Origin: Parus major
Taxonomy: Eukaryota > Chordata > Aves > Passeriformes > Paridae
Assembly: GCF_001522545.3 (NCBI RefSeq)
Contig: NC_031777.1
Location: 2,782,360-2,846,359 of the forward strand
DNA length: 64,000 nucleotides
Direction: 5' to 3'
In this document: one piece after another, positions 49,834-62,952 of the stretch
Numbering within the stretch: the first letter of the stretch is position 1
Layout of the letters: each line of letters opens with the position of its first letter
Program-made: the position numbers and the translations under genes
Notes under the pieces: model-generated
Told to the model about the DNA's origin: nothing
The model's database searches: none
The model's input: only the letters and a program-made list of their open reading frames with translations

Positions 49834-49861
49834 TTTTTTTTTTTTTTTTTTTATATATATA
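49834..49861 (+). repeat. Poly-T followed by TA repeats at the gap edge
   Basis: A run of about 19 T is followed by ATATATATATA. This low-complexity edge may have helped to break the assembly. Confidence 0.9.
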
Positions 49862-52800
49862 TACTATTTGTGCATTATGTTAAGATGTTGCCAAGTTTTG
49901 AAGGGTAAGGTCAACTGGAACCTGTCTGCCTTGACAAGCATGTTGAGAGTAGATGTGTGGACGCATCTCAAATCCTAAAGACCTGAATCAGCTCTGGAGA
50001 ACTTGGCTGGCTTGGCTTTAAGTGGAAAGAGAGTTGTCAGTGTTTATAAAGCAAGGCTGCTTCTGACAATACACATTTTCTTTTGCTCAATAGAATGAGC
50101 TCAGGCAAAAAGATTAAAGAACGTGCAACCAGCAGTCTAAAAGTAAATATCATCTTCTGTGACTGCTGACATGTAAGTATCTATCAAAACAAGAGCACAG
50201 CACTAAATCTGGTTCTTAAAAATCTCAGTGTTATCACAGCTTTTGAGTTCAGGGAGCAGTATCAGCTTTAAAACCAAAACAGAACATGCTTGCCGAGTGC
50301 CTGACCCACAGTTAAACTAAGAGTTGTTATTTTATTGCAACTTCACGTTTTACTTTTTGTATTTTTGTACCTTACAAGGCACTTTGGCTAAAACATTCCT
50401 ATCATGGACTGCACACTCACAGTGTTAAGGACATCTCAGAGGTTATAACCCACTTCTTTCAGTGGGGTGTGTCTGAGTCTTTAGTAGCAGTGCAAGAATG
50501 CTGTGTCCACTCCTGCTAATGTCAAACTGTCTTTTCATGCTTTGGTACCAAGATGACTCTTTGGTTCCTGCTTTTACAAGGACAGAAAGGATGTTTGTGG
50601 GAAGGGCAGTACAGCATGTGGGGATGTGTAGTGACTTCCCAATAACACAGCTGACACTGACTCAAGTGCTTCTTTTCGTTATTGCTGCATGTTTTGGTAG
50701 TAATTTACTTTAGCATCCTGAACAAATCCTTCTAGCTCCTCCCTACACCCTACTAAATTTCAAAGGTAGAGGGTAGGGAGAATTATTTACATGTAGTGGC
50801 AGGGAAATGGAGAGGAAAAGCTTTCTGAAGCATGCCTGCACACCAAAAAGACAAATTCTGTGCCCTGCCAGCCCTTCTACTCTGTGTTCCGTAGAACGAG
50901 AAACAAGAATGAGTCTGGAAAGCCAACCCACTGAATAAAACTGTTCAGTGCCACATAAAAAGAACATTGCTCTGGGATAAGAGCGATGGTGTCTGTCAGA
51001 ATAATTTCTCTACTATTTATATTGCTTAGGTTATCTGCTTCAGTGGTAAGGTAATAGATGTAGCTTTACTTAGGGTCTTTACTTAGGATTGTTTCTTTTA
51101 TTTTCTCTGCATACTGTAAAGGAAGGTGTGTCTTAAAAATGAGATATGGCTTTTTATTCTGTTAGATTATGTAAAAGGGGTGGGACTTTTTGGCAACCCA
51201 GGTTTTTAGAGTTTCAGAGCAGGCTTCAAACTCCTCTTCCATCTTGGTGAGTGCCTCAGCTATGTTAAATTTTTCCCCTAATTCCATTCACATTTTACTA
51301 GGAATGAGTTAACAAGTCAGTATTAATAATTTGTAGCAAATGCTAGTAAAAGCTGGGTACCTTTTTAAATACTTGTCTTGGGCAAAAACTAAAATGTGTG
51401 TAGTGTTCCTGAATCTGGAGTTCACTTCCTTTGTCAGCAAAACTGTTTCCTGTGATCCTGACTCTCCTTGTCCAAGGGAATTTTTTACCATCAACTTGTA
51501 TTCTTATTTTTCATTTAATGACCTTGCTCTCCTGTTTTATTTAACCAGCAGTAAGCCAGGTTTTCTTTAAGTGAGTCATATGCTTCTGCTGCTGAGATGC
51601 TCTGGTTGCTGGGTTGCTGGTGGCATTACTTGATCCAGATGCCTCTTTTCTAGTAATTTCTTTGTGAACTCCACCTTCCATCCTGTTTCTGGGACAGGTA
51701 TTCGCAATGTATGAAAAATAATGGCAAAAGCACAGGATTGTGGGTTATCACTCTTGGACTAGTGGCTAAAGCAGCCAGTCACAGGATGGGGCTGGATTAT
51801 CTCCCTTCCTTGGCCTTCCTTGATGCAGTCATGGATGTGAAGAAGACAACCTGTTGCAGGTATAAATCCCTACCTTGTGTTAGGCAGCTTTCCTACCACA
51901 TTGTGCCAGCAGCAAACCTTGCTGAGTAGTCCTGCCAAGGTTCATTTTGAGGGGTTTGTCTGGATTGTTTATTGAAATGTGTGGAAATAATATTTTCAGC
52001 CTCAGACCCATTTTGCTACAGGATTTTGAAGAGCAGTTTCAGTCAAATTGATGAACTGTAAAACTCTTTCCACTAAGCCACTGGAAATCTGAGACAAACA
52101 TTTTCACCCAGCTAACTTGAACCATAGATGTCCTTGAAAATCAAGAGATTGAGTAGAGCTAGTTTGTCCCATGATTATTTGCTGGGTTACATTTTGTGTG
52201 GCAGAAGCTGGCACTGCAGAAACTCCTACTTCAGGATGTACTTCTGAAACAAACAAAAAATTTGAAGCTGTTTTCTGTTTTATGGAAAGAACAGGGGGAT
52301 CTGTATTGTGTCACCCTACTATTCCATGATGAGAACAGACACCTAGACTGCTGAGGGGTTTTCTGTGTATCTTTCACTGTGGTATTGAGTTCTGTGTGTG
52401 ACACTGAGCAGAAAAGTCCCAAGCAGACTGATACACTCATGTGATTCCATTTGTTATGGAGCGGAGTTCTCCAGGATGCAAGAAGATAATAATGGAATTT
52501 GCAGTTTTCTGCAATTAGCCCTTCTAAACACCCCCTTGTGAGCATTCCTGGCATGTTGTCAGTGACTTATAAAAGCAGGCTATGGATCTTGAGCATGTTG
52601 GTTGCTGTTAGTGTAGTAGAAGGGGCGAGTGTAAACACAAGGGTTGTTCAAACACTGGTGCACTCCATCGGGATTCACGAGTACCACAGGGACAATTCAA
52701 GAGGGAAGAGCTGCAGTGAACAGTAGTTAGAATCAAATTCTTACAGATCAGTGCAGCCAGAAAAGACAAGGAGTACTTGGTGCCGTTGCAAGGTGAGCTT

Positions 52801-55800
52801 TCCCTTCCAGAGAAGGAACAGGGGAGAGAAGAGGGAAGTTGTTTATCTCCTTATCCTTTCAGAAATTTGTTTGAGGAAGGGGCACAAGCAACAACAACTT
52901 CCAAGCTGCACCGACTCTACTCAGCTCCTCGTGTGACCTTTGAACAGTGACACTCATAATTTTCTTTCAGAAGAGGACTGATAACAGCCTGCTGTACCAA
53001 GATACTCTTTGGAATGGTGTTAGCATGCTTTTCATCTCCAAAAAGACTTGCTGAGTGTTGTAGAGCACATACTGCAGGAAAATCAGATTATTTAAATCCT
53101 GGCTGGGAAGCCTTTGCAATACCTGTTTGCAGTACTGCTCCAGTTGCCTTGGTGATATATTTTGGGGTAGTGGAAGGCTCTGCCACACTTGAGCTTTTGA
53201 TCCAGCAGGCGCAGGACATTTGTTCCCTGTTTTGTTTCCTAGAGGAGGAGTTTAGCAACCTTTTACTATGTGCATCAAGGTCAGGCTAGATAAGCCTATA
53301 CTTTTAAAAATAAAATTATCATTAAAGCTCCCCTAAGGCAGTCAGAGTGCTATGACACATGATAAAAACATTCTAAAATAGGAAGAAGCATAAATAACAC
53401 TGTCCCTTTGAAATTCAGTGAAACTGAAGGGTTGGATGCAGGAAAATGGAAAGAAGGAGAGAAAATAGGGTCAGTTTAACAACTGCACTTTGTGGGCTGC
53501 CTAAAATGTTCTTTATTTTTCATCTCAGTGAAATGCAGCAAGCTCAGGCCAGAGCTCCTTGCCCACAGACTTTCCTGTCAGTAAATGCCCCGTGCAGATG
53601 GAATATAATCACTGTATTCAGTGCCTGGCTTTTTGTACTGTAAATCAGAAATCTTGTGGGACCACAATGTATAAATAACTCTTAACTAATTATTTGGGGA
53701 ATAAAGGATAGTTCAGCTGAGTGTCTAGAGGAACTTCCCTTGTAGAACATGAATTTATAGACGTCTTCTCTATTGCATCCTTCTCCATGATACCTAAATT
53801 ATTCCTGCAGATCCACTGCATTAAATATTGATTTTTATACCTTGTGTTAAGCTGGGATTTTTGCATAATGAATTTTGAAATGAGAAGAGACTAGCAACTC
53901 GATGGAAGGAACAATATAATACTGACTACTGATCTAATTCTTTTCTCATAGACAGGGAACACAGTCTGAAGAAGTAAGGCTGAAATGAAGTTACTTCAAA
54001 AGGTTTTACTCAGAACCAACTTAAAAATCAAGTTTCAAAGCCCAGACATATCTCCAACTTCTCTGTTCTCCCCATGTAGCAGATGGTGTGGTACAAGTTG
54101 TTCTAGCAATATTTCACAAACTTGCTATTGCTTGCAAGCGCAATGTTTTGCAGAAAAAAAAAATTGTGGGATTTTTTTTTGGAATTAAGGACATGGCCAA
54201 GTGAACAAATTGGTGGGAAAAAGAACATGGACACAGAAGCCAAATGTTACAAGTGGCTTAAACCATCCTTTTTTCATCTGGTGGGATCAGCAGCTCACGT
54301 AGTTGGAGTGGGGAGAGTCGGACTGTCTCCTGGAGATGCTCTAACAGGGTTGGCTTCAGGAATATTTTATGGCTGGTACTGATTACAGATTCTGGGACAG
54401 TAAGCCTGAAATCATGTTTTCTGTGGTGTTCAGGAGTGACCTGCTCTGTGACCCACTTCAGCATATATCATGTTTGTTTGTTCCTAAGGCAGGCCAGTCC
54501 TTGCTGAAGTCAAACTGTACTTTGTAGATCTTTGTTTTATAGCTAAAGCCAGACGATCGTTAGCATGATTTATTCTAGCTCATTTCTCTTAGTTGTCACA
54601 ACTTAATGTTTCCAGGATACTTACTATCCATAAACTGCCTTCTAAGTACTGCTGACAGCTGACTAATTTACAGTCATAAGAAACTATCAAAATCCAACTA
54701 ATACAAACCAAGAAACAGCAGTTTGTGCTTACTCCAGTACAGATGCGTGTGGAAGGTGTTAAAAGTAATACAGTTGGGTTTTGTGTGGTGACTTGCAAAG
54801 CTCATTTTCACCTGGTTGTATTTCAGAAAGCCAGGGGTCTATGGATGACCACAGACCAAAGCCTCATGTACATCCTGTTTCCAACCTGATCTCCCAAATC
54901 CCCAAATTTAATTGTGAGTGACACAAGGCTGGCAGTGCAAATGGTCCCAGGACTGGCTTTGCAGGTGAATCTGCAACCTAGGCATAGAGTTTCCTTCTTA
55001 ACAGCCTTCAGAACAGTTTTTACTGGTAAAGAAGTACTTCTCATAGTTGGTTATGCCACTAGCAGCCTCTTTCCCTCCACAGAGCAGGAAAAAAGCTTGT
55101 GCTGAGGGGTAACAGCATTGACTTGCTGGGTCTGAGGTCTCGGTTTTCTCACCGTTACTGCATCATCCTTCACATTTCTCTGGCTTTGTGGTTATGAAAT
55201 ACTTTATTTTCAAGGCTGATCTTGGTATTACCCATAGAGATTATTCTCTCTGGAATAAGTGACACTTACAAAACCATTGAGGCTTCCTGTTGGTAATGCT
55301 GCAAACCACAACAACAAAGCTCAGTTTTATTACCCATATCTGCTTAGGAAGTTGCTTGTGCTTTGTGGGCTCTCTATAGAGACATGTGCATCTCCCTGTA
55401 CAGTTGCTTGTGTGTAGCTAGGTGTAAATTAACTTTTTAATAGGTGGCTTTCAGTATCACCTAATTCAGCAGAGGAATTAAAAAAAAAACCACAACAAAA
55501 CAGCCCTAAAATAACTTTGCCTTTTCTGAGGAGGAGACAGAGATGTACAGAAATACTTCACTAAAAATTAAATTATATTTATTTCAATCTTCTGGTGCTC
55601 TTTAGAGGTCAGTTAAACATACTTCTTTACATATTTTTCAAGAAATTCCCCTCCTCCTCTTCTATACTTCCTAGCCAAACATTGTCCTTAGAATCTTAAT
55701 ATTACTAAGATACTTCAGTTAAAAAATAACTACATGTAGTAATAAATGGGGAGCTTCACTTAGATTAATTTGAAAGTTTTCTTTGACAATAGTGATGCAA

Positions 55801-55979
55801 GAATTTGGATTACAATTATGTAAGAAAAGTAGCTCTTAAATGAAGGAACACTCATTTTTCTATAGGACAGCATGCATCTTCCTTTAATTTATAATGCTAC
55901 TGGGTTGGATTTTGGTATCTTTTTTGGTTTGTTTGGTGTTTTCTTGGTTTTATTATTTACTATTGAAGTGAAATGGAAG

Positions 55980-56034
55980 CTATATATATATAAGCTTATA
56001 TATATATATATATATATATATATAAGCTATATAT
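55980..56034. repeat. TA microsatellite with nested AAGCTTATA palindromes
   Basis: About 55 bp of TA repeat are interrupted by AAGCTTATA and TATAAGCT, which are inverted relative to each other, so the array can fold on itself. Confidence 0.93.
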
Positions 56035-59000
56035 GGCAAAGGCATAAGAAGCATCTCCTGCTGCTTTTGGGTCAAATTAGCAATTGAATTATGGAATAAG
56101 AGGATGAGAACATTCTGGATTTGTGACCCTGTGCACCTCCATGTCCATTTCTCCTTTGCTTCTCTAATGATAATCCCAACAACAAAGCATCATATATGTC
56201 TTGGCTATTCCTATTTGTTGTCATCTCAGCTAAGATCAGCACCGTGGCTAATTTTGGAACAGGTTTGCTTCTGATTGAAAGAAATCATGTGAATATTGGC
56301 TAAATTATATGAATATTATACATTTTGGAGCATGTAGTATAGATCATGAAGTGTTCCTGTTTTTCAGATTATGTTTTCAGTTAGATTCATATTTTTTCAA
56401 AAAGTTAGCTGCAGAGAGAGGTGTGCCTCAGTAAATACACCAAAATCTACAGGAATTGCAAAGTGAAGAGACATTTCCCTGTCACAAATCTGTGTACACT
56501 CCAACATGGCCTGGGGTAAGGGCTTGTTTAAATATTGTCATATCCAAGTAGATTGGTATTACCTCCTACCTTAACCCTAAATATCAGAGATCTAAAAGGT
56601 GTTTACAGAGCACAGATCTGTTTTCTAGACAAAACCCCCAAATATTTGTATATTCTAATTCCATAGCCCCTGGATTATGAAGATAACCTTTCAAACCCAA
56701 GCTGGAGTGTCAATAAATATAATGAGGCCTTCCTTAGCTTGCAAGGTCAGCTCAGTTTCTCAAGATTATTTCCAAGCCTTTGCTGCTCAGGGTTGGCTTT
56801 GCTAACCAGCAGTGTCACAGAGTTAACAAGACTGTTCAGTTTTACTGCTGCTATTCAAAAACCCGTGGGAGGCTGCACGACTGATGAGAATATCAATTTT
56901 GTGTTGCTGCTTAGAAAAGCCAAGAGCAGAAGTAGAGGGAAGGTACAGTTATAATGATATTTCTGAAAATGGCTTAATAATAGAAGGAAACTGGATTAGT
57001 TTAGATTATTAGTAGTAATTTAGATTAGCCTTGAAGGGTTTAAAAAAAGAGAAATTTTAAAGTGTTGTTTCCCACCCAGTAATCTGTCAAAACTGGCCAA
57101 TTAATGAAAGTGTAGTGACTGTTTAGAAGTAAAAAAACCTATTTATGCAAATCTTTTAAAAATTGATACAAATTGGGTCATCTAGGAAGAAGGAAATGCA
57201 CTCTAAGAAATCTGAATAACCTTGAAGATGTTTTGAATAGTTGCATGGCTTCCTTCCTCTATTAGGTCACTGGGTGCAGCAGGACTCAAGGTTATACAGG
57301 CCTGAGCTGGTTTGCATAAACATGGACCTAATGCTTGTGTTTAATGCAGTTTTTTCTTAGAAGACAAGTTTGAATTATAAGACTTTTTCTATATTCACCA
57401 TTCTCTTTAGTACAAGTGGAAAAAAACCAGCATCCATTGTCTGAGAGCTGATTTGTGGTCCATTTTCTCTTGTAAATTAAGGTTTTTTTCATCTATAAAC
57501 TGACAGATAAAAAATTTCAGTCTAATAGGTGCCAGCTCTCAGGCTGGGTTCCTAGATACAAATTTAAAATAGGAAGTTTTTAAATCTTGAACTGTAAATT
57601 GCTGAACATCCTTTGCTTTTTGGAATATTGTTGACTTTAATAAGCAGAGTTTTGGGTAAAGTTGCTCTCACACTTGATCAGCTTGATCAAGGCATAAAGG
57701 CTGGGGTAGAGGCAAGACCTTGAACAGGTGCTCTGAAAGTGGTTTTTTTGATCATTTTGTGATGATACCACTCAATTCTGGTTTGTTTTCAAACCTGCTT
57801 TTCACTGACTTGGATGGGCACCAAGTAAGCCTGATGAGCTTTATCACTTGTGGCAGTAAAATATAAATAAAAAAATCAAAATCAAACCCCCAGAGGATTC
57901 CTGTGCTCTCCTCTCCTGCCTCACAAGATGAGTAGGGTTTGATGAGGTTTTGGCATCTCTTTCTGAGGCTGGGAGATGTCTAAGCTTGGGGATGGATGAA
58001 CAGAGCTTGTTTGATCAATACCACTGTGAAACCTGTGCTCTGGCCTAATTACTCAGTGAAGCACAGCAAAATACTTTTTCACTAGTCATCAATTCTATGC
58101 TCATTGTTTGGGGTTATGTTTGTTGGGTTTACATAATCTTGATTTATGTTGGAATAAACAGAAAGCAGAGGTACTTTATGAGATTAAAAAGGCTTTATCT
58201 ACAAAAGATCCTCAGGATAAATAAGAAAATGGTAGTGTTTTGTAGTGCTAGTGTTTCAAGTTATATTTAGTATTTTTTTTTAAGTTCAGGATCTTGACCC
58301 TGTGGATATAAAGTTTGCAACATAGATGTGGGGAAGAAGCTGATTTTTCATATTAGAAGAAATGAGAATTATATTTTTTTTACTAATCTAATAAATTTGA
58401 GTGTGATATGAACTACAGAAGAACAACAAGCCCATTTTTCATATTTTTTTTTTCCTTCCAGAGGTGCATTAGGTGCCTTAGGATTGATTTGCAAACTCAG
58501 TAGGTGCTCAAATGATGATTGGAGTGGCCTGGCCTGCCATCATTATCCTGTGAGACAGAAGTCCAGCAGGATTAACCCTTTTAAAATCCACTTTGTTAGA
58601 AAATGTTTTCACTTTTGGGTCATCATAAATAAATATGTTTGAGTTCTTTAGGGGTAAAATGTACATGAAGAAGACACTGTCCCCTAAATCAGACTCATTG
58701 TTCTTGTGGTAATTCTTGCACTTAAAAATACAGATGTGCTTTAAAAAGTTGAAATAGACCTCAGGGTCTGTCAAAGCTGAGGTTGGCTGTAGTCTTGTGC
58801 AGACTTATTTTGAATAATCAGAATTCTTATTTTGAATATGCCTGTATAGCTTCCATCTACTTTGTTGTCAAAGGGTCAAGCTAAATTTGAACGAGACACT
58901 TGGCACGTGTCTTTCCATCCACACACAAGCTTGCACTGTGACAGCAGAAGCACAGGGACTATTCTGTGTGCCATGTAAGCATTTCTGCTAAATGAAACAC

Positions 59001-59190
59001 CTTTTTTCTCATTTCATACTCGGTGGCAAAGCCTGGAACTTCTCCTAGATCAGCTTAGCTCTGGAATAATGCTCAGCTGGGCTCCCAGTACCTGCTCTGC
59101 CCCAGGTGGGCACTCAGTTTAAACTTTTAAATCTCCAGCTAACAAGGTAAAAGGATTCGATTTGGAATGCCAAAAGCTATTTCCAGCCTG

Positions 59191-59205
59191 CCACGAGAGG
59201 GTGCT
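59191..59205 (+). promoter_or_regulatory. CTCF-like motif
   Basis: CCACGAGAGGGTGCT matches 13 of 15 positions of the CTCF core consensus, failing at Y and at the invariant-looking C. It lies in the inferred ABL2 intron. Confidence 0.25.
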
Positions 59206-59959
59206 CCAATGCCTTCATTTATCCATTGCTAAAAGGTTTTTTCCACTAAGAAAAGCAGGGTGTGTTATTTAACATTACTACGTTTCAGTGCAGTGTTTTA
59301 GGAGAGTGTTGTGTTACGAAATCAGGCAGGATCCACATAGCAAAAGGTAGATGTGGCTGTATTAAGATGTAAGAATACATGTTTATTTTGCTTTTGCCAT
59401 TAAGAGCTGGGCTGCTTCCCTTTTAGTTGTTTTGTTTCTTTTGGGCTTTATCCTAAGTTAACTTCATCTGCCAGCAAGGGAAGTTTCCCAACTTGTTTAT
59501 GTGCAAGTATGCAGAGAGCTTTCGTGCATGGAAGGACAGTAAATCTGATACTTTTGCTAGGTAATCTGAGCACTCAAATTAAGAGTCACTTCTCATCGCT
59601 TCTGTGCACTTCTCATCTGTAAAATTGCAAAAACACTTGGTTTATGGAGCTATTTAGACTTAAATTTGGCATAAACAAACACAGGAAAGCTGTCTGCAGG
59701 CTAAATTAAATGTTCAGTCATACACTCTTGTCTCATCCTGTAGGCTTTGGAGAAATGTGTTTGTTGTGGCTCTAGCCTGTATTTCAAAACATTTGTGGTG
59801 TGGTAATAGGTCCAAGGGAAGGGTAATGTTTGTGTTAATTGTTGGACATGAAAAGGAAGCTCAAAGCACTGTGCTTTGCTCAGTGTTATCTCTCAAAAAT
59901 CCTTAAAGAGACTGAAGCTACAGTGAATTAACAACAGAGAGAGAACATTTCTTTGGCTG

Positions 59960-59986
59960 TTTAGCAATACAAAGTGTATTGCTAAA
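59960..59986. repeat. 11-bp stem inverted repeat
   Basis: TTTAGCAATAC pairs with GTATTGCTAAA around a 5-base loop (AAAGT). A related GCAATACAAAG occurs again near 60049. There is no sign of a structured RNA gene around it. Confidence 0.85.
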
Positions 59987-61078
59987 ACAATATAAAATAT
60001 TACAATATAAAATAAAATTTATATCTGTATATAAAACAGACTGTAGAGCAATACAAAGGGAATTGCAGTAAGCATTCATGCACTTGGTGGCTGGGAAACA
60101 GGACCTCTGCATAGAGATCTCAAACCTGGTGTTAAGGGCATGTAATTACCAAAAAATAAGATCATCTGACACCACAGTGGTGTTAGCTACTGACTGCTGA
60201 GCTGTGGGGTAGTTGTTACACTAAACTGGGATGCTTTTGTGTTTTTCTAATATAAATACAGGCCAGTGAAAGGCCATGTTGAAAGAAACACATTAATCAG
60301 TTCTAAACCAGACTCCTAGAAAGGAGATATGAAAACCTGTTTAAAATACAACCAGACTTGCATGCAAAAGCAAAGGCATGGCTTCTGGTATGCTGTAGAT
60401 GCCCTTTTATTCTCCCACAAACTCTTCTAACTTGCTGCAAAGTTGAGATCCTAGGTGCATTTCAGGCCTTGGCATCTGGTTTGTTGCATCCTCCCATCTG
60501 TTCTTCCTCTCACAAATAAATACTCTTTACTTAACTAATCACACCTCCTGAGCTGCAGGGAGGTGGGCTTGTAGATTTTGAAACCTAATCAAAGCTATTA
60601 CACAAACAACATCTGTTTGTTAGGAGAAAAGTAGGCTAAAGTATATAGAATTAACTGTTCTCGTACACTGAAGTGAAGGCTGCAACTCCAAGGATTGCTC
60701 TTGTGCTTTTAGAAATTGGATATTGTGTTGGGACCAAGTGTCATTCCATGGACAATACTCTGAAATGAGGGTGCCTGAAGCTTAAGGGAAAACAGAATTA
60801 AATATCCAGGAATTGGTACTGATGACTAAGTAGGAAGAAAATTCCTTTTCCTCAGAGCATTTAGCATTCTTACTCAGCTGGTGTCTTATTTAGAGCCATA
60901 TCTATTCTGCAAATGAGACAGGTGATGCACAAGATCTTTCTCTCTGTGTGCTCTTAGTTTGTTCCCAAATTCTTTATCTTTGTTGACAAAAGATGTCAGC
61001 TCTAGATCAGGAATACAGACATGCAGAAACTTAAGAAAGTAGTTTCTCCCTGTGAAGATACCATATTTATATATTTTC

Positions 61079-61116
61079 ATGCCAGTATCTTTATATATAT
61101 ATAAAGATACTGGCAT
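61079..61116. repeat. Perfect 38-bp palindrome
   Basis: The left arm ATGCCAGTATCTTTATATA at 61079-61097 is the exact reverse complement of the right arm at 61098-61116, with no spacer. A partial third copy, ATAAAGATACTGG, follows at 61122-61134. The centre is TA-rich. Confidence 0.97.
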
Positions 61117-62935
61117 ATATATATAAAGATACTGGGAAAAAATCCCTGCAGTTAGAAAAACTATTTTCCATAGTAGTTAGCTGTTTAATTTTTTTTATTT
61201 TTTTTACTGGCAAAGTAGTAAGTTTATAAAAGGAAGACTGTTTTGTCACACAGATAAGTGAGGCATGAGCACACAAGATGTTTTATGCAGAACATCTCCA
61301 GCAGGATTATGGATGCAACACCTTTTCCACAGGCCTGTGCTCTTTTTTCCAAGTTTGACTTATGCTTTGCCCTATGATAGGTTTTTTTTACCTTTTTTAC
61401 ACATGAACTCAAAGCTATTTATTTTAATTCTACTTCATTAATGTAAGAGTAGGAGCTTTTGTTTAGATAATATCAGTAGTTGGGGCAATAGTTGTTTTCA
61501 GAGTCTTTTATGTCTTTGATTGAAAGTGTTATTTATTAGTTAGATAGTGTGAGTGTTTTGTAATGGAAGCTCTGAGTATTGCACTTTAGGAAGGATCACT
61601 GATCAACACCAGCTTGAGTCCTGCTCTGCCATATCTTCCAGATATTTAGGAAGTGACTTTTGCTTTACTTTAGACCTTCTTCATAGCACAAATTTATCCT
61701 ACTACTCTGTAGGTCTGTCAAAAGAATAAAATACCAAAACTGCAAGACACTCGATATATCAAGTGCTACAAAAATATCCTGTGTAGTATCAAGTCATAAT
61801 ATTAGCATGCCCTGACTGAGAATGTTGTGTAGGCTGTGAATTTGATGTGTCTGAGAGTAGGCATTTACTGCTGGGTAAATGAGCATGGTTAGCAGAAGTG
61901 AGAGGAGTCACCCACAAAGCAGGTACAGCCTCAGCAGAAGTCTGGAATTTAATACATCCTCTTGCTCTTCCATCATTTAATTGCTAATAAAGCATTTTAG
62001 CAAAAATTGTGGATCTTGCTGTTTAGTTACCTGAGCAGGGGAGATGGTTACCTCCTAGTGGGTTTAGAAATAAATCTTACTAGAATTCATATCCTCAATG
62101 GAAAAATGTCAGTGCCTCTCGTCACCATTGCCTCTTTCATCTAGAGAGCAATGATCCAGATTTAGAAAAACCTCACAGTTCAGGATGAAATACTCATGCT
62201 GCTGTTTCCTGGCTGCCTCTTGACTAAAAAAACCAGGCACATCAGTGGGTGGCAGGTGAACCCTCTCAACTTTGTATGGTAGCCCTCATGCAACTTTAAA
62301 TCTGAAAAAAATGTGGCTGCACACCTCATTCCAAGGAGGAATGGCCGGTCCTTGGAGCGTGCTTCCAGAGACAGCTGCACACTCAGCACATGTGTCTGCA
62401 CAATGATCCCCACCCCAAAACTCCAGACAAAAACAGGAGATGAATCTCAACAGCTGCAGAAGGTTCAGCTTATGAATCTTAATTAGGGTTAGGAGTTGGA
62501 GGTGTTTCTTTTCATAATTGTCTAGTGAGGGTTGTAAGGGCTACATATCCCAGTTCATATTGTCAGTAATGCTAATATCTTGATAGGGGAGGAGTTCTGG
62601 TGATCTGGGCCTGTGTGAATGCCACATCTCTCTAGAAATAAATGTTTACATGGACCATGGTGTTCCTCTTTGCCCTACCAGGGTGCTCTTATTTCTCATT
62701 CCTCTTTTCCCCTGCCCATATTACACATATTTTTGCACAGGCTGATCTTTCCAGTTGTATTTTTTCTTTGAGAGGAAAGTACCACCCTTGAAGCTCTTAT
62801 GACATTGGCAAAGTTCCCACTAAAACTGGTTTGAGACCTCCACACCCAGACCTGGTTATTTTTCCTCACCAGTTTGAAGGAACAACCTGTATTTTATGTA
62901 TTTGTCTTAGATTGCAGCAGCCACCTTTATGCACT

Positions 62936-62952
62936 AAAAAAAAAAAAAAAGC
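62936..62952 (+). repeat. Poly-A run
   Basis: A run of about 16 A follows TTTATGCACT. No retroposon body was recognised in front of it. Confidence 0.8.

Noticed and set aside
48550..49908. 452-codon plus-strand ORF
   Set aside because: Most of it is the N gap; the real part is a CR1 tail plus a CpG island, and the C-terminal part is poly-T.
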